Source of the DNA: Hyphomicrobiales bacterium
GTDB taxonomy: Bacteria > Pseudomonadota > Alphaproteobacteria > Rhizobiales > Ancalomicrobiaceae
Assembly (NCBI GenBank): GCA_021286855.1
Contig: JAJTBO010000002.1
Span: 248,001 to 312,000 of the forward strand
Length of the DNA stretch: 64,000 nt
Direction: 5' to 3'
The notes under the pieces were generated by a model, which was not told the DNA's origin, searched no databases, and worked only from the letters and a program-made list of their open reading frames with translations. The position numbers were made by a program, and so were the translations under genes. This document shows, one piece after another, positions 11,158 through 19,206 of this stretch. Position 1 is the first letter of the stretch. Each line of letters starts with the position of its first letter.

Positions 11158-12084
11158 TCAGCGGCCGAACAGACGCGCGTCGAGGTCCGCGAAGAAGGCG
11201 GGCGGGGTCAGGCCGCGGCGCAGATGCGCAGCGATCAGAGTGTTGGCGAGCAGGGTGGCGACCGTCATCAGGCCGACGCCGCCGGGAACGGGCGTGATCG
11301 CCCCGGCCACGCCCTTCGCCGTGTCGAAGTCGACGTCGCCGACGAGGCGGGTCTTGCCTTCGCCCTTCTCGGGCGCCGGGACGCGGTTGATGCCGACGTC
11401 GATGACGGTGGCGCCGGGCTTCACCCAATCGCCGGGGATCATCTTCGGCCGGCCGACGGCGGCGACGAGAATGTCGGCGCGGCGGCAGACCCCGGCGAGG
11501 TCGCGGGTCTTGGAATGGGCGATGGTGACGGTGCAGTTCGCCATCAGGAGCAACTGCGCCATCGGCCGGCCGACCAGTTCGGAGCGGCCGACCACGACCG
11601 CGTCGAGACCGGCGAGCGGCCGGCCGACCCAGTCGAGCATCATCATCGAGCCATAGGGGGTGCAGGGCCTCAGGCCGGGACGGCCGGCGGCGAGGCGGCC
11701 GGCGTTGACCTCGGTGAGGCCGTCGACGTCCTTCAGCGGGTCGATCGCGGCGATCACCCGGCCGGCGTCGATGTGACGGGGCACCGGCAGCTGCACCAGG
11801 ATGCCGTCGACGGCGTCGTCGCGGCCGAGCGCTTCGACCAGCGCGATCACCTCGCTTTCGGCCGTGTCGGCGGGGAGGCGGTGTTCGAAGGAGCGCATGC
11901 CGGCTTCGACGGTCTGCTTGGCCTTGGAGGCGACGTAGGTCTGGCTCGCCGGATCCTCGCCGACCAGCACCACGGCGAGGCCGGGGACGGTCCCGTGCGC
12001 GGCGCGGAAGCGGGCGACCTCGTCGGCGACGGTGTTGCGGAGAGCTTCGGCGCGGACCTTGCCGTCGATGATGGTGGCGCTCAT
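11158..12084 (-). CDS. folD: Methylenetetrahydrofolate dehydrogenase / cyclohydrolase
   Basis: Bifunctional one-carbon enzyme: NADP-dependent oxidation of 5,10-methylene-THF and hydrolysis of the methenyl form to 10-formyl-THF. The 308-residue length is normal. Visible motifs are [15 protein letters not shown] with Tyr50 and the catalytic Lys54, the folate-site [22 protein letters not shown], and the dinucleotide-binding [16 protein letters not shown]. It is the last gene of a yggT - DUF167 - folD series on the minus strand. Its product 10-formyl-THF is the co-substrate of PurH, encoded 4 kb away. Confidence 0.97.
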   Translation of the reverse strand: MSATIIDGKVRAEALRNTVADEVARFRAAHGTVPGLAVVLVGEDPASQTYVASKAKQTVEAGMRSFEHRLPADTAESEVIALVEALGRDDAVDGILVQLPVPRHIDAGRVIAAIDPLKDVDGLTEVNAGRLAAGRPGLRPCTPYGSMMMLDWVGRPLAGLDAVVVGRSELVGRPMAQLLLMANCTVTIAHSKTRDLAGVCRRADILVAAVGRPKMIPGDWVKPGATVIDVGINRVPAPEKGEGKTRLVGDVDFDTAKGVAGAITPVPGGVGLMTVATLLANTLIAAHLRRGLTPPAFFADLDARLFGR

Positions 12085-12105
12085 GGGGAGCCTCCGTCGG
12101 TGGGT

Positions 12106-12444
12106 TCAGGACGCGGCGCGGGCCGCGAGATCTTCGAGGGCGGCGGCGAGCCGGTCGGCGTCGCCGTCGAGGCGCAGCATCTTTACGCGGGAGGTCTGGC
12201 CGGACACGACCTCGACCTTGGTCTTGGCGAGGCCGAGGCTCTCGGCGACGAGGACGACGAGAGCGGCGTTGGCGCGCCCGTCGGCGGGCAGCGCCCGGAC
12301 GTGGGCGAGCATCACCTGATTGCCGTCGGCGAGCGTCTCGAAGGCGCCGAGGGCGTCGCGGCGGGCGCGCGGCGTCAGACGGACGCGCAGACGCAGGCCG
12401 TCGGGGCCGCGCGAGATCGCCGGCGAAGGCGCGGCCGCGGCCAT
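12106..12444 (-). CDS. DUF167 (YggU-like) family protein
   Basis: A 112-residue cytoplasmic protein with the family pattern RLRVRLTPRARRDALG, HVRALPADGRANAAL and VVSGQTSRVKMLRLDGD. Structures of the family show a small alpha/beta fold; no biochemical function is established. It lies 5 bases downstream of the YggT gene and 21 bases before folD, so the three are probably co-transcribed. ATG 12444 is chosen because it falls directly after the YggT stop and begins just before the conserved block. Confidence 0.85.
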   Translation of the reverse strand: MAAAAPSPAISRGPDGLRLRVRLTPRARRDALGAFETLADGNQVMLAHVRALPADGRANAALVVLVAESLGLAKTKVEVVSGQTSRVKMLRLDGDADRLAAALEDLAARAAS

Positions 12445-12449
12445 CGCCG

Positions 12450-12737
12450 TCAGCGCACCGCCAGATGGAGATACTGGCGGATCAGGAAGATGCCGAGGAA
12501 GACGACGATCGGCGACAGGTCGAGGCCGCCGAGATCGGGCAGGAAGCGGCGGATCGGGGCGAGCACCGGTTCGGTCAGGCGATAGAGGACGTCGCCGATC
12601 GAGGCGACGGCGCGGTTGCGCGAGTTGATCACGCCGAACTGGTAGAGCCAGGAGAAGACGATGGCGGCGATCAGCACCCAGCCATAGAGATCGAGCAGGA
12701 GGTCGATGACCAGAATGATGGGAGTGATGAGAGCCAT
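12450..12737 (-). CDS. YggT family membrane protein
   Basis: A 95-residue protein with two predicted membrane helices ([20 protein letters not shown] and [19 protein letters not shown]) flanking the family loop [20 protein letters not shown]. YggT relatives are linked to cofactor assembly in plastids and to osmotic or cell-envelope functions in bacteria; the role here is not known. ATG 12737 gives the usual YggT start MALITPI. First gene of the yggT - DUF167 - folD group. Confidence 0.85.
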   Translation of the reverse strand: MALITPIILVIDLLLDLYGWVLIAAIVFSWLYQFGVINSRNRAVASIGDVLYRLTEPVLAPIRRFLPDLGGLDLSPIVVFLGIFLIRQYLHLAVR

Positions 12738-12942
12738 GCCGCGCGTCCTCGGTCCGTGGAGCCCCTGATGTAGCGAGCGCCCGCCGGATTGCCAAGGGCG
12801 CGCGGCGCCGGCGTGCGAGGCCGGGCCGAGGCGACGATCGTTCGCGGCGTCTCCGGGCAGGGTCGGGGGGCGCGCGCGACGGGCTGATCGGGCGGGGAGG
12901 GCGATGGAGGCGATCGGGTCGTGGAGAGGCTGTTCACGCCGC

Positions 12943-12971
12943 TTGACAGCCTCTGTGGGGTCGCGTAAACG
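12943..12971 (+). promoter_or_regulatory. Sigma-70-type promoter for tRNA-Ala
   Basis: A consensus -35 TTGACA (12943-12948), a 17-base spacer and a -10-like TAAACG (12966-12971), placed about 48 bases upstream of the mature tRNA 5' end. Position and spacing fit a dedicated tRNA promoter. Confidence 0.75.
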
Positions 12972-13018
12972 GCGGCCCATCCGACGCGGGGTCCCCCATG
13001 GCCCCGCCCGCGACGGTC

Positions 13019-13094
13019 GGGGCTGTAGCTCAGATGGGAGAGCGCTGCAATCGCACTGCAGAGGTCAGGGGTTCGATTCCCCTCAGCTCCACCA
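13019..13094 (+). tRNA. tRNA-Ala (anticodon CGC)
   Basis: A 76-base cloverleaf with encoded CCA. The 7-bp acceptor stem GGGGCTG/CAGCTCC has one G-T pair; a D arm GTAGCTCAGATGGGAGAGC follows; the anticodon stem CTGCA/TGCAG encloses the loop ATCGCAC with U33 and anticodon CGC; the T arm is AGGGG-TTCGATT-CCCCT. It decodes GCG alanine codons, frequent in this G+C-rich genome. No copy of its 3' end was seen downstream, so there is no sign of use as an integration site. Confidence 0.97.
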
Positions 13095-13514
13095 ATTATC
13101 TCGAAGCCCGACTCGACACGACGCCGTCTCGCTCGATGGAAGCGGCGTTCGATCTCTGTGCTCGGCGGTCCCGCCGGCGCCAATCGATGCGGCGAAGACC
13201 GTTCCCAATCGATCTGGAGATTCGGCGCCGGAGCGATCGATCCCTTCATCCGATCCCACGATTCGCATCGATCGGCCTGAACAGGGCGAGGACCGCCGCC
13301 CTCGCCGATCGCGCGGGCGATCATGAGGGAACTCCGGTCCGCCGACGCGCCTCGGGGATCGTGGTCTCGGCGAATACGTCTTGCAAAACAAGCCTCTGCA
13401 CCGATCCGAAACGTCGCGACGACATCGCTCCTCGTGCGTTTACGGATGGGGTCATTCCCGGCGGCGCTTTTGATACCCCTCAAATCTCAGTTCGGCACAT
13501 GATGATATTCTAAT
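13095..13514. other. Non-coding stretch after tRNA-Ala
   Basis: About 420 bases without a convincing gene. Short open frames exist on both strands but none has a ribosome site, a recognisable domain or the codon pattern of neighbouring genes. The last 50 bases (about 13463-13515) are noticeably richer in A and T (GATACCCCTC, ATGATGATATTCTAATG). They probably hold the promoter of the following mrp/mbx-like operon, although no clean -35/-10 pair could be assigned. Confidence 0.5.
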
Positions 13515-13670
13515 GTGGTCGGGTCGCCTCGGGAGGCCGTAGGGGCGTGGCCGCGCGAGCGGTCGCGGCGGCGAAGGGGGACCCGGGAAAGCCGGGGGCG
13601 AAGCGCCCGGCGCGTCGTGTCGTTCGCCGACTTCGACGGTGGACGGGGGGTCATTGGGAGTCATCGGGCC
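13515..13670 (+). promoter_or_regulatory. Structured G+C-rich leader of the mrp/mbx-like operon
   Basis: The ~155 bases before the first operon gene contain nested hairpins: CCCGG-GAAAG-CCGGG around 13581-13595 and GGGCG-AAG-CGCCC just after, flanked by GAAGGGGGA and followed by GTCGTTCGCCGACTTCGACGG. The run of purine-rich loops (GAAAG, GCGAAG) and the position in the 5' leader of an ion-transport operon suggest a cis-acting RNA, perhaps an ion-sensing riboswitch. No family could be confirmed by eye; a plain leader remains possible. Confidence 0.35.
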
Positions 13671-14183
13671 ATGAATGCCATGCCGATCGGCAGGGCGCGC
13701 AACGCCGTCGCGTTGTTCGCGATGCTGATGCTCATCTGGATCATGCTCGAGGGGTCGGTCGCGATCGACGTGCTGCTCGTCGGAGCGGTCGCCTCGGCGC
13801 TCGTCACGTTCGTCCAGCGCGACGGTCTGCCGATCGTCACCGAGGCGCGGTTCACCCGCGAGGCGGCGATCGCGGCGGTCGAATACGTCGGCTACTTCCT
13901 GAAGGAACTGGTGAAGTCGAACCTGCACATCGCCGCGGTGGTGGCGACCCCGTCGCTGCCGGTCAGGCCCGGCATCGTCAAGGTCCACACCCGCCTGAAG
14001 AGCCGGACGGCGCGGGTGCTGCTCGCCAATTCGATCACCCTGACGCCGGGCACGCTCACCGTCGAGATCGAGGGCGAGTGGCTCTGGGTGCATTGGGTGA
14101 CGATGGAGGCGGCCGATCCGGAGGAGGCGACGCAGCAGATCGTCGCCGGTTTCGAACACTATCTGGAGGCGATCTATGGCTGA
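13671..14183 (+). CDS. MrpE/MbhA-like membrane subunit
   Basis: A 170-residue protein of the MnhE/MrpE family. The N-terminal ~50 residues hold two membrane helices (AVALFAMLMLIWIMLEGSV and IDVLLVGAVASALVTFV). The cytoplasmic C-terminal domain carries the family signature SRTARVLLANSITLTPGTLT and ends TQQIVAGFEHYLEAIYG. In Mrp antiporters and Mbh/Mbx complexes this subunit is part of the sodium-translocating module. First gene of a continuous operon; ATG 13671 has GGGAG about 10 bases upstream, and it overlaps the next gene by 8 bases. Confidence 0.9.
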   Translation: MNAMPIGRARNAVALFAMLMLIWIMLEGSVAIDVLLVGAVASALVTFVQRDGLPIVTEARFTREAAIAAVEYVGYFLKELVKSNLHIAAVVATPSLPVRPGIVKVHTRLKSRTARVLLANSITLTPGTLTVEIEGEWLWVHWVTMEAADPEEATQQIVAGFEHYLEAIYG

Positions 14184-14436
14184 GGCGTCGATCTACCTCG
14201 CGGCTCTGCTCGCCGCCGTCGCCTTCGTCCTGGCGATGGCGCGTTTCGTGCGCGGGCCGCTCACCTTCGATCGGGTCGTCGCCTTCGACGTCATGACCAT
14301 CGTCGGAATCACCGGCATCGTGCTGGTCGCGGTGGTGGAGGACCGGGCGATCTATCTCGACGTGGCGCTGATCTACGCGCTGATGTCGTTCCTCGGCGTC
14401 ATCGTCGTCGCCCGCCATCTCGAAAGGGGGCTGTGA
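14176..14436 (+). CDS. MrpF/MbhB-like membrane subunit
   Basis: An 86-residue protein of three predicted membrane helices, matching MnhF/MrpF: VRGPLTFDRVVAFDVMTIVG, the hallmark RVVAxD region with its membrane aspartate, and a final helix IYLDVALIYALMSFLGVIVVA. Component of the Mrp-like ion-translocating arm. Overlaps mrpE by 8 bases and its stop overlaps the following start, so translation is probably coupled. Confidence 0.9.
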   Translation: MAEASIYLAALLAAVAFVLAMARFVRGPLTFDRVVAFDVMTIVGITGIVLVAVVEDRAIYLDVALIYALMSFLGVIVVARHLERGL

Positions 14437-14774
14437 TGACGAGCCTGCTCGCCGTCCTCGGCGGTCTCCTTCTCGTCGCCGGCGCCTCCTTCCTGCTCCT
14501 CGGCGGGCTCGGACTGGTGCGCATGCCCGACGTCTACAACCGCATTCAGGCCGGCACCAAGGCGACCACCCTCGGCACGCTGCTGACGCTCGCCGGCGTC
14601 GCCTGCCTGCACCCGGGGTGGACGATGAAGCTCCTGCTGATCGGCCTGTTCCTCTTGTTCACCAATCCGCTGTCGTCGCAGGTGCTCGCCCGCGCGGCGC
14701 ATCGCTCGAAGGTCGCGCCGACGGCGGCGACCGAGGTCGATCTGCTCGACGAGACCAAGGGAGACGGCGCATGA
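14436..14774 (+). CDS. MrpG/MbhC-like membrane subunit
   Basis: A 112-residue MnhG/MrpG family protein with three helices and the family segment GLGLVRMPDVYNRIQAGTKA, where RMPDVYxRxHA is typical of MrpG, followed by ATTLGTLLTLAG and LFLLFTNPLSSQVLARAAHR. Start at ATG 14436 (TGATG overlap with the previous stop); a GTG one codon earlier at 14433 is equally possible. Part of the Mrp-like module. Confidence 0.9.
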   Translation: MTSLLAVLGGLLLVAGASFLLLGGLGLVRMPDVYNRIQAGTKATTLGTLLTLAGVACLHPGWTMKLLLIGLFLLFTNPLSSQVLARAAHRSKVAPTAATEVDLLDETKGDGA

Positions 14775-15025
14775 GCGTGCTGTTGCCGGCCATGACCGGG
14801 CTGCTCGCCGTGGCGATGCTGGTCGCCGCGGCGATGACGATCGTCACCCGCAGCCTGCCGATCGCCATCCTGGCGGCCGGGGCGGTGAGCCTCTTCGCCT
14901 CGGTCCTGTTCCTCCTTCTGGCGTCGCCCGACGTGGCGATGACCGAGGCGGCGATCGGCAGCGGGCTGACCACCTTCCTGTTCTTCTTCGTGCTCGGCCG
15001 GGTCGGAGGGCGAGACAATGGTTAG
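14771..15025 (+). CDS. MbhD-like membrane subunit (DUF4040)
   Basis: An 84-residue protein with three predicted membrane helices and the DUF4040/MbhD signature FLLLASPDVAMTEAAIGSG. This segment corresponds to part of the C-terminal region of MrpA, which in Mbh/Mbx complexes is a separate small subunit. Its presence without an MrpA N-terminal antiporter domain in the operon points to an Mbh/Mbx architecture and not a plain Mrp antiporter. ATGA overlap with mrpG and 8-base overlap with the next gene. Confidence 0.85.
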   Translation: MSVLLPAMTGLLAVAMLVAAAMTIVTRSLPIAILAAGAVSLFASVLFLLLASPDVAMTEAAIGSGLTTFLFFFVLGRVGGRDNG

Positions 15026-15722
15026 GCATCTCGCGGCGGGGCTGCTGACGATCGGGCTGGCGCTGGCGTTCGCCGCGCTCGTCCTCGGTTATCAGCCGGA
15101 TGCGGAGCTCAATCGCACCGCGCTCTATTACGCCGAGAACACCGCGAAGGATCTCGGCTCGCAGAATATCGTCACCGCGATCGTGGTGACCTATCGCGGC
15201 CTCGACACGCTCGGCGAGGTCACGGTGCTGTTCCTGGCCGCGGCGATCGTCGGGTTGATCCTGGCGCCGGGCCGCGGCGCGGAGGGCGCCGGTCGGCGCG
15301 GCGCGCCGCCGCCCGGCGAATTGCTGACGACCGGCAGCCGCATGCTGACGCCGCTGATCCTGATCACCGGCATCTATGTCTTCGTCAACGGCCACCTGAC
15401 CCCGGGCGGCGGCTTCCAGGGCGGCGCGATCCTCGCGTCGGCGGCGCTCCTGGTGCTGCTCGCCGATCCCGGCCATCGCTTCGCGCATCGGACGATCGAG
15501 ACGATCGAGGGCGTGTCGGGCGTCGCCTATGTGGCCGTCGGCCTCCTCGGCCTGGCCTTCGCCGGCGGCTTTCTCGACAACCGCTTCTTGCCGACGGGCC
15601 GTTTCGGCGCGCTCCTCTCGGCCGGGGCGATCCCGGTGATCTACACGCTGATCGGCCTCAAGGTCGGCGCCGAATTCGCCTCGATCCTGGCGAACCTCAC
15701 GGAAACGGAGGAGCGGCGATGA
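15018..15722 (+). CDS. MrpB-like subunit (MbhE+MbhF equivalent)
   Basis: A 234-residue membrane protein. The N-terminal ~95 residues (YYAENTAKDLGSQNIVTAIV, YRGLDTLGEVTVLFLAAA) match the MbhE-like end of MrpA. After a short proline- and glycine-rich linker, the C-terminal ~140 residues are MnhB/MrpB-like (ITGIYVFVNGHLTPGGGFQG, then AYVAVGLLGLAFAGGFLDN and IYTLIGLKVGAEFASIL). Joining the E- and F-like parts in one protein agrees with Mbx-type operons, which have an F gene and no separate E. Translationally coupled on both sides. Confidence 0.88.
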   Translation: MVRHLAAGLLTIGLALAFAALVLGYQPDAELNRTALYYAENTAKDLGSQNIVTAIVVTYRGLDTLGEVTVLFLAAAIVGLILAPGRGAEGAGRRGAPPPGELLTTGSRMLTPLILITGIYVFVNGHLTPGGGFQGGAILASAALLVLLADPGHRFAHRTIETIEGVSGVAYVAVGLLGLAFAGGFLDNRFLPTGRFGALLSAGAIPVIYTLIGLKVGAEFASILANLTETEERR

Positions 15723-16075
15723 TCACTCTTTCGCTCGCCGTCGGTTTCGCCCTGGTCCTCGCCGGCCTCTACGGCGCGCTGACCAACCGCAACATCCTGC
15801 GGATGATCGTCTCCTTCACCGTCGCCGACACCGGCGTCAACATCGTGTTGGTCGCGGTCGGTTGGATGCGCGGCCGCACGGCGCCGATCCTCGACGACGC
15901 GGTTCCGATCGCCGAAGCCGCGCAGCGGATCATCGATCCGTTGCCGCAGGCGCTGGTGCTCACCGCCATCGTCATCGGCCTCGGCGTCACCGCCCTGATG
16001 CTCGCCTATGCGTACCGGCTGTATTCGACCGCCGGCACGCTCGACGTCTCGAAGTTCACGGAGCTGAAATGGTGA
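15719..16075 (+). CDS. MrpC/NuoK-like membrane subunit (MbhG equivalent)
   Basis: A 118-residue, three-helix protein of the MnhC/NuoK family (GLYGALTNRNILRMIVSFTV, GVNIVLVAVGW, PQALVLTAIVIGLGVTALML). NuoK-type subunits carry a proton-channel glutamate in helix 2; the MrpC type differs, and here the helix reads NIVLVAVGW. It is coupled by ATGA overlap to the MrpB-like gene and by a 7-base overlap to the pump-fusion gene. Confidence 0.9.
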   Translation: MITLSLAVGFALVLAGLYGALTNRNILRMIVSFTVADTGVNIVLVAVGWMRGRTAPILDDAVPIAEAAQRIIDPLPQALVLTAIVIGLGVTALMLAYAYRLYSTAGTLDVSKFTELKW

Positions 16076-19000
16076 GCCCTCTCTTCATTTTGGCCATCGG
16101 GCTCGGCGCCGCCTTCGGCGTCGGCCTTCTCGACGCCCGGTCGCGAGGGCTGGCCTTCGCGATCACGCTGGCGGGGCTCGCCGCGATGAGCGCGATCGGG
16201 GCCGAATGGCTGTGGGCCTTCGTGGTCGACGGCGTCCAGCCGATCATGGTCATGACCGCCGGCGCGCCGCCGCCCTTCGCGATCAATCTGCGCATGGGGC
16301 CGGCCGAGGCGGCGTTGGTGGCGATCATCTGCCTGACCGGCCTCCTCTCCGCGATCCAGATGCGCGAGGCGTTGTTGCGGCTCGGCCGACGCGCCATGGC
16401 GGTGCTGTCGATCGCGGTGATGGCGCTCTCGGGCATCGTCCTGACCCGCGACGTGTTCAACCTGTTCGTGTTCTTCGAACTGGTGGTGATCGCCACCGGC
16501 GGTCTGGTGCTCCTGTCCGACGACCCGCGCGCGACGGCGGCGGGGTTCAAATACCTGGTGGTGTCGCAGGTGGCGTCGATGCTGATGCTGATCGGCATCG
16601 TCTTCGTCTATCACGCCGGCGGCAGCCTCAACGTCGACGACCTGATCGGCTCGCCGGCGGTGGCGGCGGGCGGCGCGGCGGGACTCGCCTTCCTCCTGCT
16701 GATGATCGCGCTGGTGCTCGAGACGAAGCCGTTCCCGGCCAATGGTTGGGCGCTCGACGTCTACGAGGCCGCGCATCCCGGCTTCGGGGCGATCTTCTCG
16801 GCGGCCTCGGCCTCGGCGGCGCTCTATGCGGTCGACAAGGTGGTCGGCGTCGGCGGCGCGGCGTTCCTGCCGATGCTCACGGCGATCGGCCTCGTGACCT
16901 TCGTCGGGGCCAATCTCCTCGCCCTGTCGCAGACGGTCGACCGGCGTCTGCTCGGTTATTCGTCGGTGGCCCAGGTCGGTCTGGTGCTGGCGGTGATCGG
17001 ACTGCGCGATCTGCTCGGCGAGCGCTACCTGATGGTCGCCGGCGGGCTCCTGGTGGCGCATGCGGTGGCCAAGGCGGGGTTGTTCTGGCTCTCCGAACTG
17101 GTGGCGGGACGCGACTTCGCCGCCTGGGCGGCGTTGCGGCGGCGGCCGATCCTGATCTTCGCCTTCGCCACCTTCGTCGCGATGCTCGCCGGTCTGCCGC
17201 CGTTCCCCGGCTTCTACGCCAAATGGGAGCTGACGCATGCGCTGATGGCGCAAGGACGGCCGGAGTTGGTGGCGGCGATCCTGGTCGGAGCGCTGTTCGA
17301 GGCGGGCTATCTCTTCCGCTGGTTCGGGCGCGCGCTGAAGGCGACGCCGCCGGAGGGCGTTTCCGACCTTCCGGTCTCGAAGGTCGGCGTCGTCGTCCTC
17401 ACCGCGCTCGGCGGTTGGGTCCTCGGCGAGGTCTGGGGCGCGGCGTCTCCTTATGGCGACGTGCTCGGGGCGACGCCGCTCCTGGTCGCGCTCGCCTTCC
17501 TGGCGCTCGAACCGCTGTCGGCGCGGATCAAGAACACGCTGGCGATCGTCGTCCTGGTCGCCGCCTTCGCCTCCGGCTGGCCGCACTTCGATCCGTTGCA
17601 GCTGATCTTCGCGGCGATCGTCCTCCTCGGCGGAGCGGTGATCTTCGTCGCCAGCTACGCCTTCGCCGACGGCCGGCGGACCGGATTCTACCCTTCCGCG
17701 ATGCTGATGTACGCCGGCTTGGCGATGTTGATCGTGGCGAAGGACACCTTCGGCTTCTTCGCCGCCTGGGAGGTTCTGACGATCGGGTCCTACTTCCTGA
17801 TCCTGCGCGGCAAGCAGTCCGAGCCGCACGCCCTCTCCTATGTGGTGTTCTCGCTCGGCGGGGCCTTCGCCATCCTGGCGGGCTTCGCGCTGGCGGCCGA
17901 GACGACGGCGCTCTTCCCGATCGCCGGGCTGAAGCAGGTCGCGGCTCCGTTCGCGCCCTGGGTCTTCGTCCTGCTGGCGGTCGGCTTCATGACGAAGACG
18001 GCGTCGATCGGCCTGCACATCTGGCTGCCGGGCGCGCATGCCGAGGCGGAGACCGACGTCTCGCCGATGGTCTCCGGCATCCTGCTGAAGGCGGGACTGT
18101 TCGGCCTCTTCATGCTGTTGATGCAGATGGGCCGGCAGTCGCTCTACGGGGTCGATCTGACGCTGGTGCTGTTGTGGATCGGCGCGGCTTCGGCGCTGCT
18201 CGGCAATCTGATGGCGGTGTTCCAGGAGGACGCCAAGCGGCTGCTCGCCTATTCGTCGATCGGACAGATGGGCTATGCGGTGTTCGGCCTCGCCCTGATG
18301 AACCACCTCGGTTGGCTGATGGCGCTGATGTTCGTCATCAACCACTACATCTACAAGTCGTCGCTGTTCCTGTCGGTCGGCGGCGTCTACAAGCGCACCG
18401 GCACGCGCGAGATGTACCGCATGGGCGGTCTGATCACGCTGATGCCGCTGACCTTCTTCGCGGTGCTGGTCGGCATCGTGGCGATGTCGGGGGTGCCGCC
18501 GCTGTCCGGCTTCGGCGGACGGTGGATCTTCTACAACGCGATCCTCGACACGCCGGCGCGGCTGCCGATGGTGGTGATCTTCCTCTCCGGCCCGATCGCC
18601 TTCCTCTATCTGTTCCGGCTGATCCACACGATCTTCCTCGGCCAGCTCAAGGACGAGCACCGGCGGATCCGCGAGGCGCCGATCTGGTTGATCGCGCCGC
18701 AGATGCTCTATGTCGCCTTCCTGATCGGCTTCGCCCTCTTCCCGGGCCTGGCCCTGCGCAAGGTCGACGCCTTCATCTCGCGCTTCATTCCCGAACACGC
18801 GCTGAACTGGGACGGGCTGACGATCACCAGCGCCTACGGCTACTGGAACCCGGTCTCGATCATGATCGTCATCGTGGTGATCTTCGTGACGCTCCTGGCG
18901 TGGCTCGTCTTCCTCAATCGTCGCGCGCAGATGGTGAAGCAGTTCAACATCGTCTTCGCGGCGGAGCGGCCCTACCGGCCGGAGACGACGCATTTCGCCT

Positions 19001-19206
19001 GGAACTTCTTCGCGCCCTATCGGCGCGCCCTCGGCCCCCTGACGGAGCCGTATTTCGAACGGTTCTGGCAGGCGCAGACCGACGCCCTGCACGGTTGGGC
19101 CGGCTTCGCCCGCCGGTTCTACACCGGCGACGGCCAAGTCTACGCCTTCCAGGTGGTCGGTTTCGTGGTGATCGTCTGTTGGGCTGCGATGGGGATGACG
19201 CCATGA
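16069..19206 (+). CDS. Fused double antiporter-type subunit (MrpD-MrpD, MbxH-H' equivalent)
   Basis: A single 1,045-residue protein holding two complete proton-conducting (MrpD/NuoM/NuoN-like) units in tandem; family members are normally ~500 residues. Unit 1 (about 1-480) has the helix-5 glutamate in FFELVVIATGG, lysines in LETKPFPANGWALD and HAVAKAGLF, and ends near AKWELTHALM. Unit 2 (about 485-1045) has WEVLTIGSYFL, MTKTASIGLHIWLPGAHAEA, LLKAGLF and HYIYKSSLFL, then PPLSGFGGRW. Both units keep the charged residues of the channel, so both should pump. No stop or frameshift lies between them. The C terminus (PETTHFAWNFFAPYRRALG) looks like the lateral tail of MbhH/HyfF-type subunits. Overlaps NuoH-like start by ATGA. 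Confidence 0.9.
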   Translation: MVSPLFILAIGLGAAFGVGLLDARSRGLAFAITLAGLAAMSAIGAEWLWAFVVDGVQPIMVMTAGAPPPFAINLRMGPAEAALVAIICLTGLLSAIQMREALLRLGRRAMAVLSIAVMALSGIVLTRDVFNLFVFFELVVIATGGLVLLSDDPRATAAGFKYLVVSQVASMLMLIGIVFVYHAGGSLNVDDLIGSPAVAAGGAAGLAFLLLMIALVLETKPFPANGWALDVYEAAHPGFGAIFSAASASAALYAVDKVVGVGGAAFLPMLTAIGLVTFVGANLLALSQTVDRRLLGYSSVAQVGLVLAVIGLRDLLGERYLMVAGGLLVAHAVAKAGLFWLSELVAGRDFAAWAALRRRPILIFAFATFVAMLAGLPPFPGFYAKWELTHALMAQGRPELVAAILVGALFEAGYLFRWFGRALKATPPEGVSDLPVSKVGVVVLTALGGWVLGEVWGAASPYGDVLGATPLLVALAFLALEPLSARIKNTLAIVVLVAAFASGWPHFDPLQLIFAAIVLLGGAVIFVASYAFADGRRTGFYPSAMLMYAGLAMLIVAKDTFGFFAAWEVLTIGSYFLILRGKQSEPHALSYVVFSLGGAFAILAGFALAAETTALFPIAGLKQVAAPFAPWVFVLLAVGFMTKTASIGLHIWLPGAHAEAETDVSPMVSGILLKAGLFGLFMLLMQMGRQSLYGVDLTLVLLWIGAASALLGNLMAVFQEDAKRLLAYSSIGQMGYAVFGLALMNHLGWLMALMFVINHYIYKSSLFLSVGGVYKRTGTREMYRMGGLITLMPLTFFAVLVGIVAMSGVPPLSGFGGRWIFYNAILDTPARLPMVVIFLSGPIAFLYLFRLIHTIFLGQLKDEHRRIREAPIWLIAPQMLYVAFLIGFALFPGLALRKVDAFISRFIPEHALNWDGLTITSAYGYWNPVSIMIVIVVIFVTLLAWLVFLNRRAQMVKQFNIVFAAERPYRPETTHFAWNFFAPYRRALGPLTEPYFERFWQAQTDALHGWAGFARRFYTGDGQVYAFQVVGFVVIVCWAAMGMTP

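Noticed and set aside
13019-13094. tRNA-Ala as an integration site for the 13.5-24.8 kb operon
   Set aside because: No integrase gene and no direct repeat of the tRNA 3' end was seen downstream; base composition of the operon matches the surroundings.
13671-16075. A plain Mrp Na+/H+ antiporter operon
   Set aside because: There is no MrpA N-terminal antiporter gene and the genes continue without a break into NuoH/B/C/D/I-like subunits, so the Mrp part belongs to a redox-driven complex.
16006-19137. 1,043-residue open frame antisense to the fused pump gene
   Set aside because: Highly charged composition opposite a membrane protein gene, no family resemblance; a shadow of the real frame.
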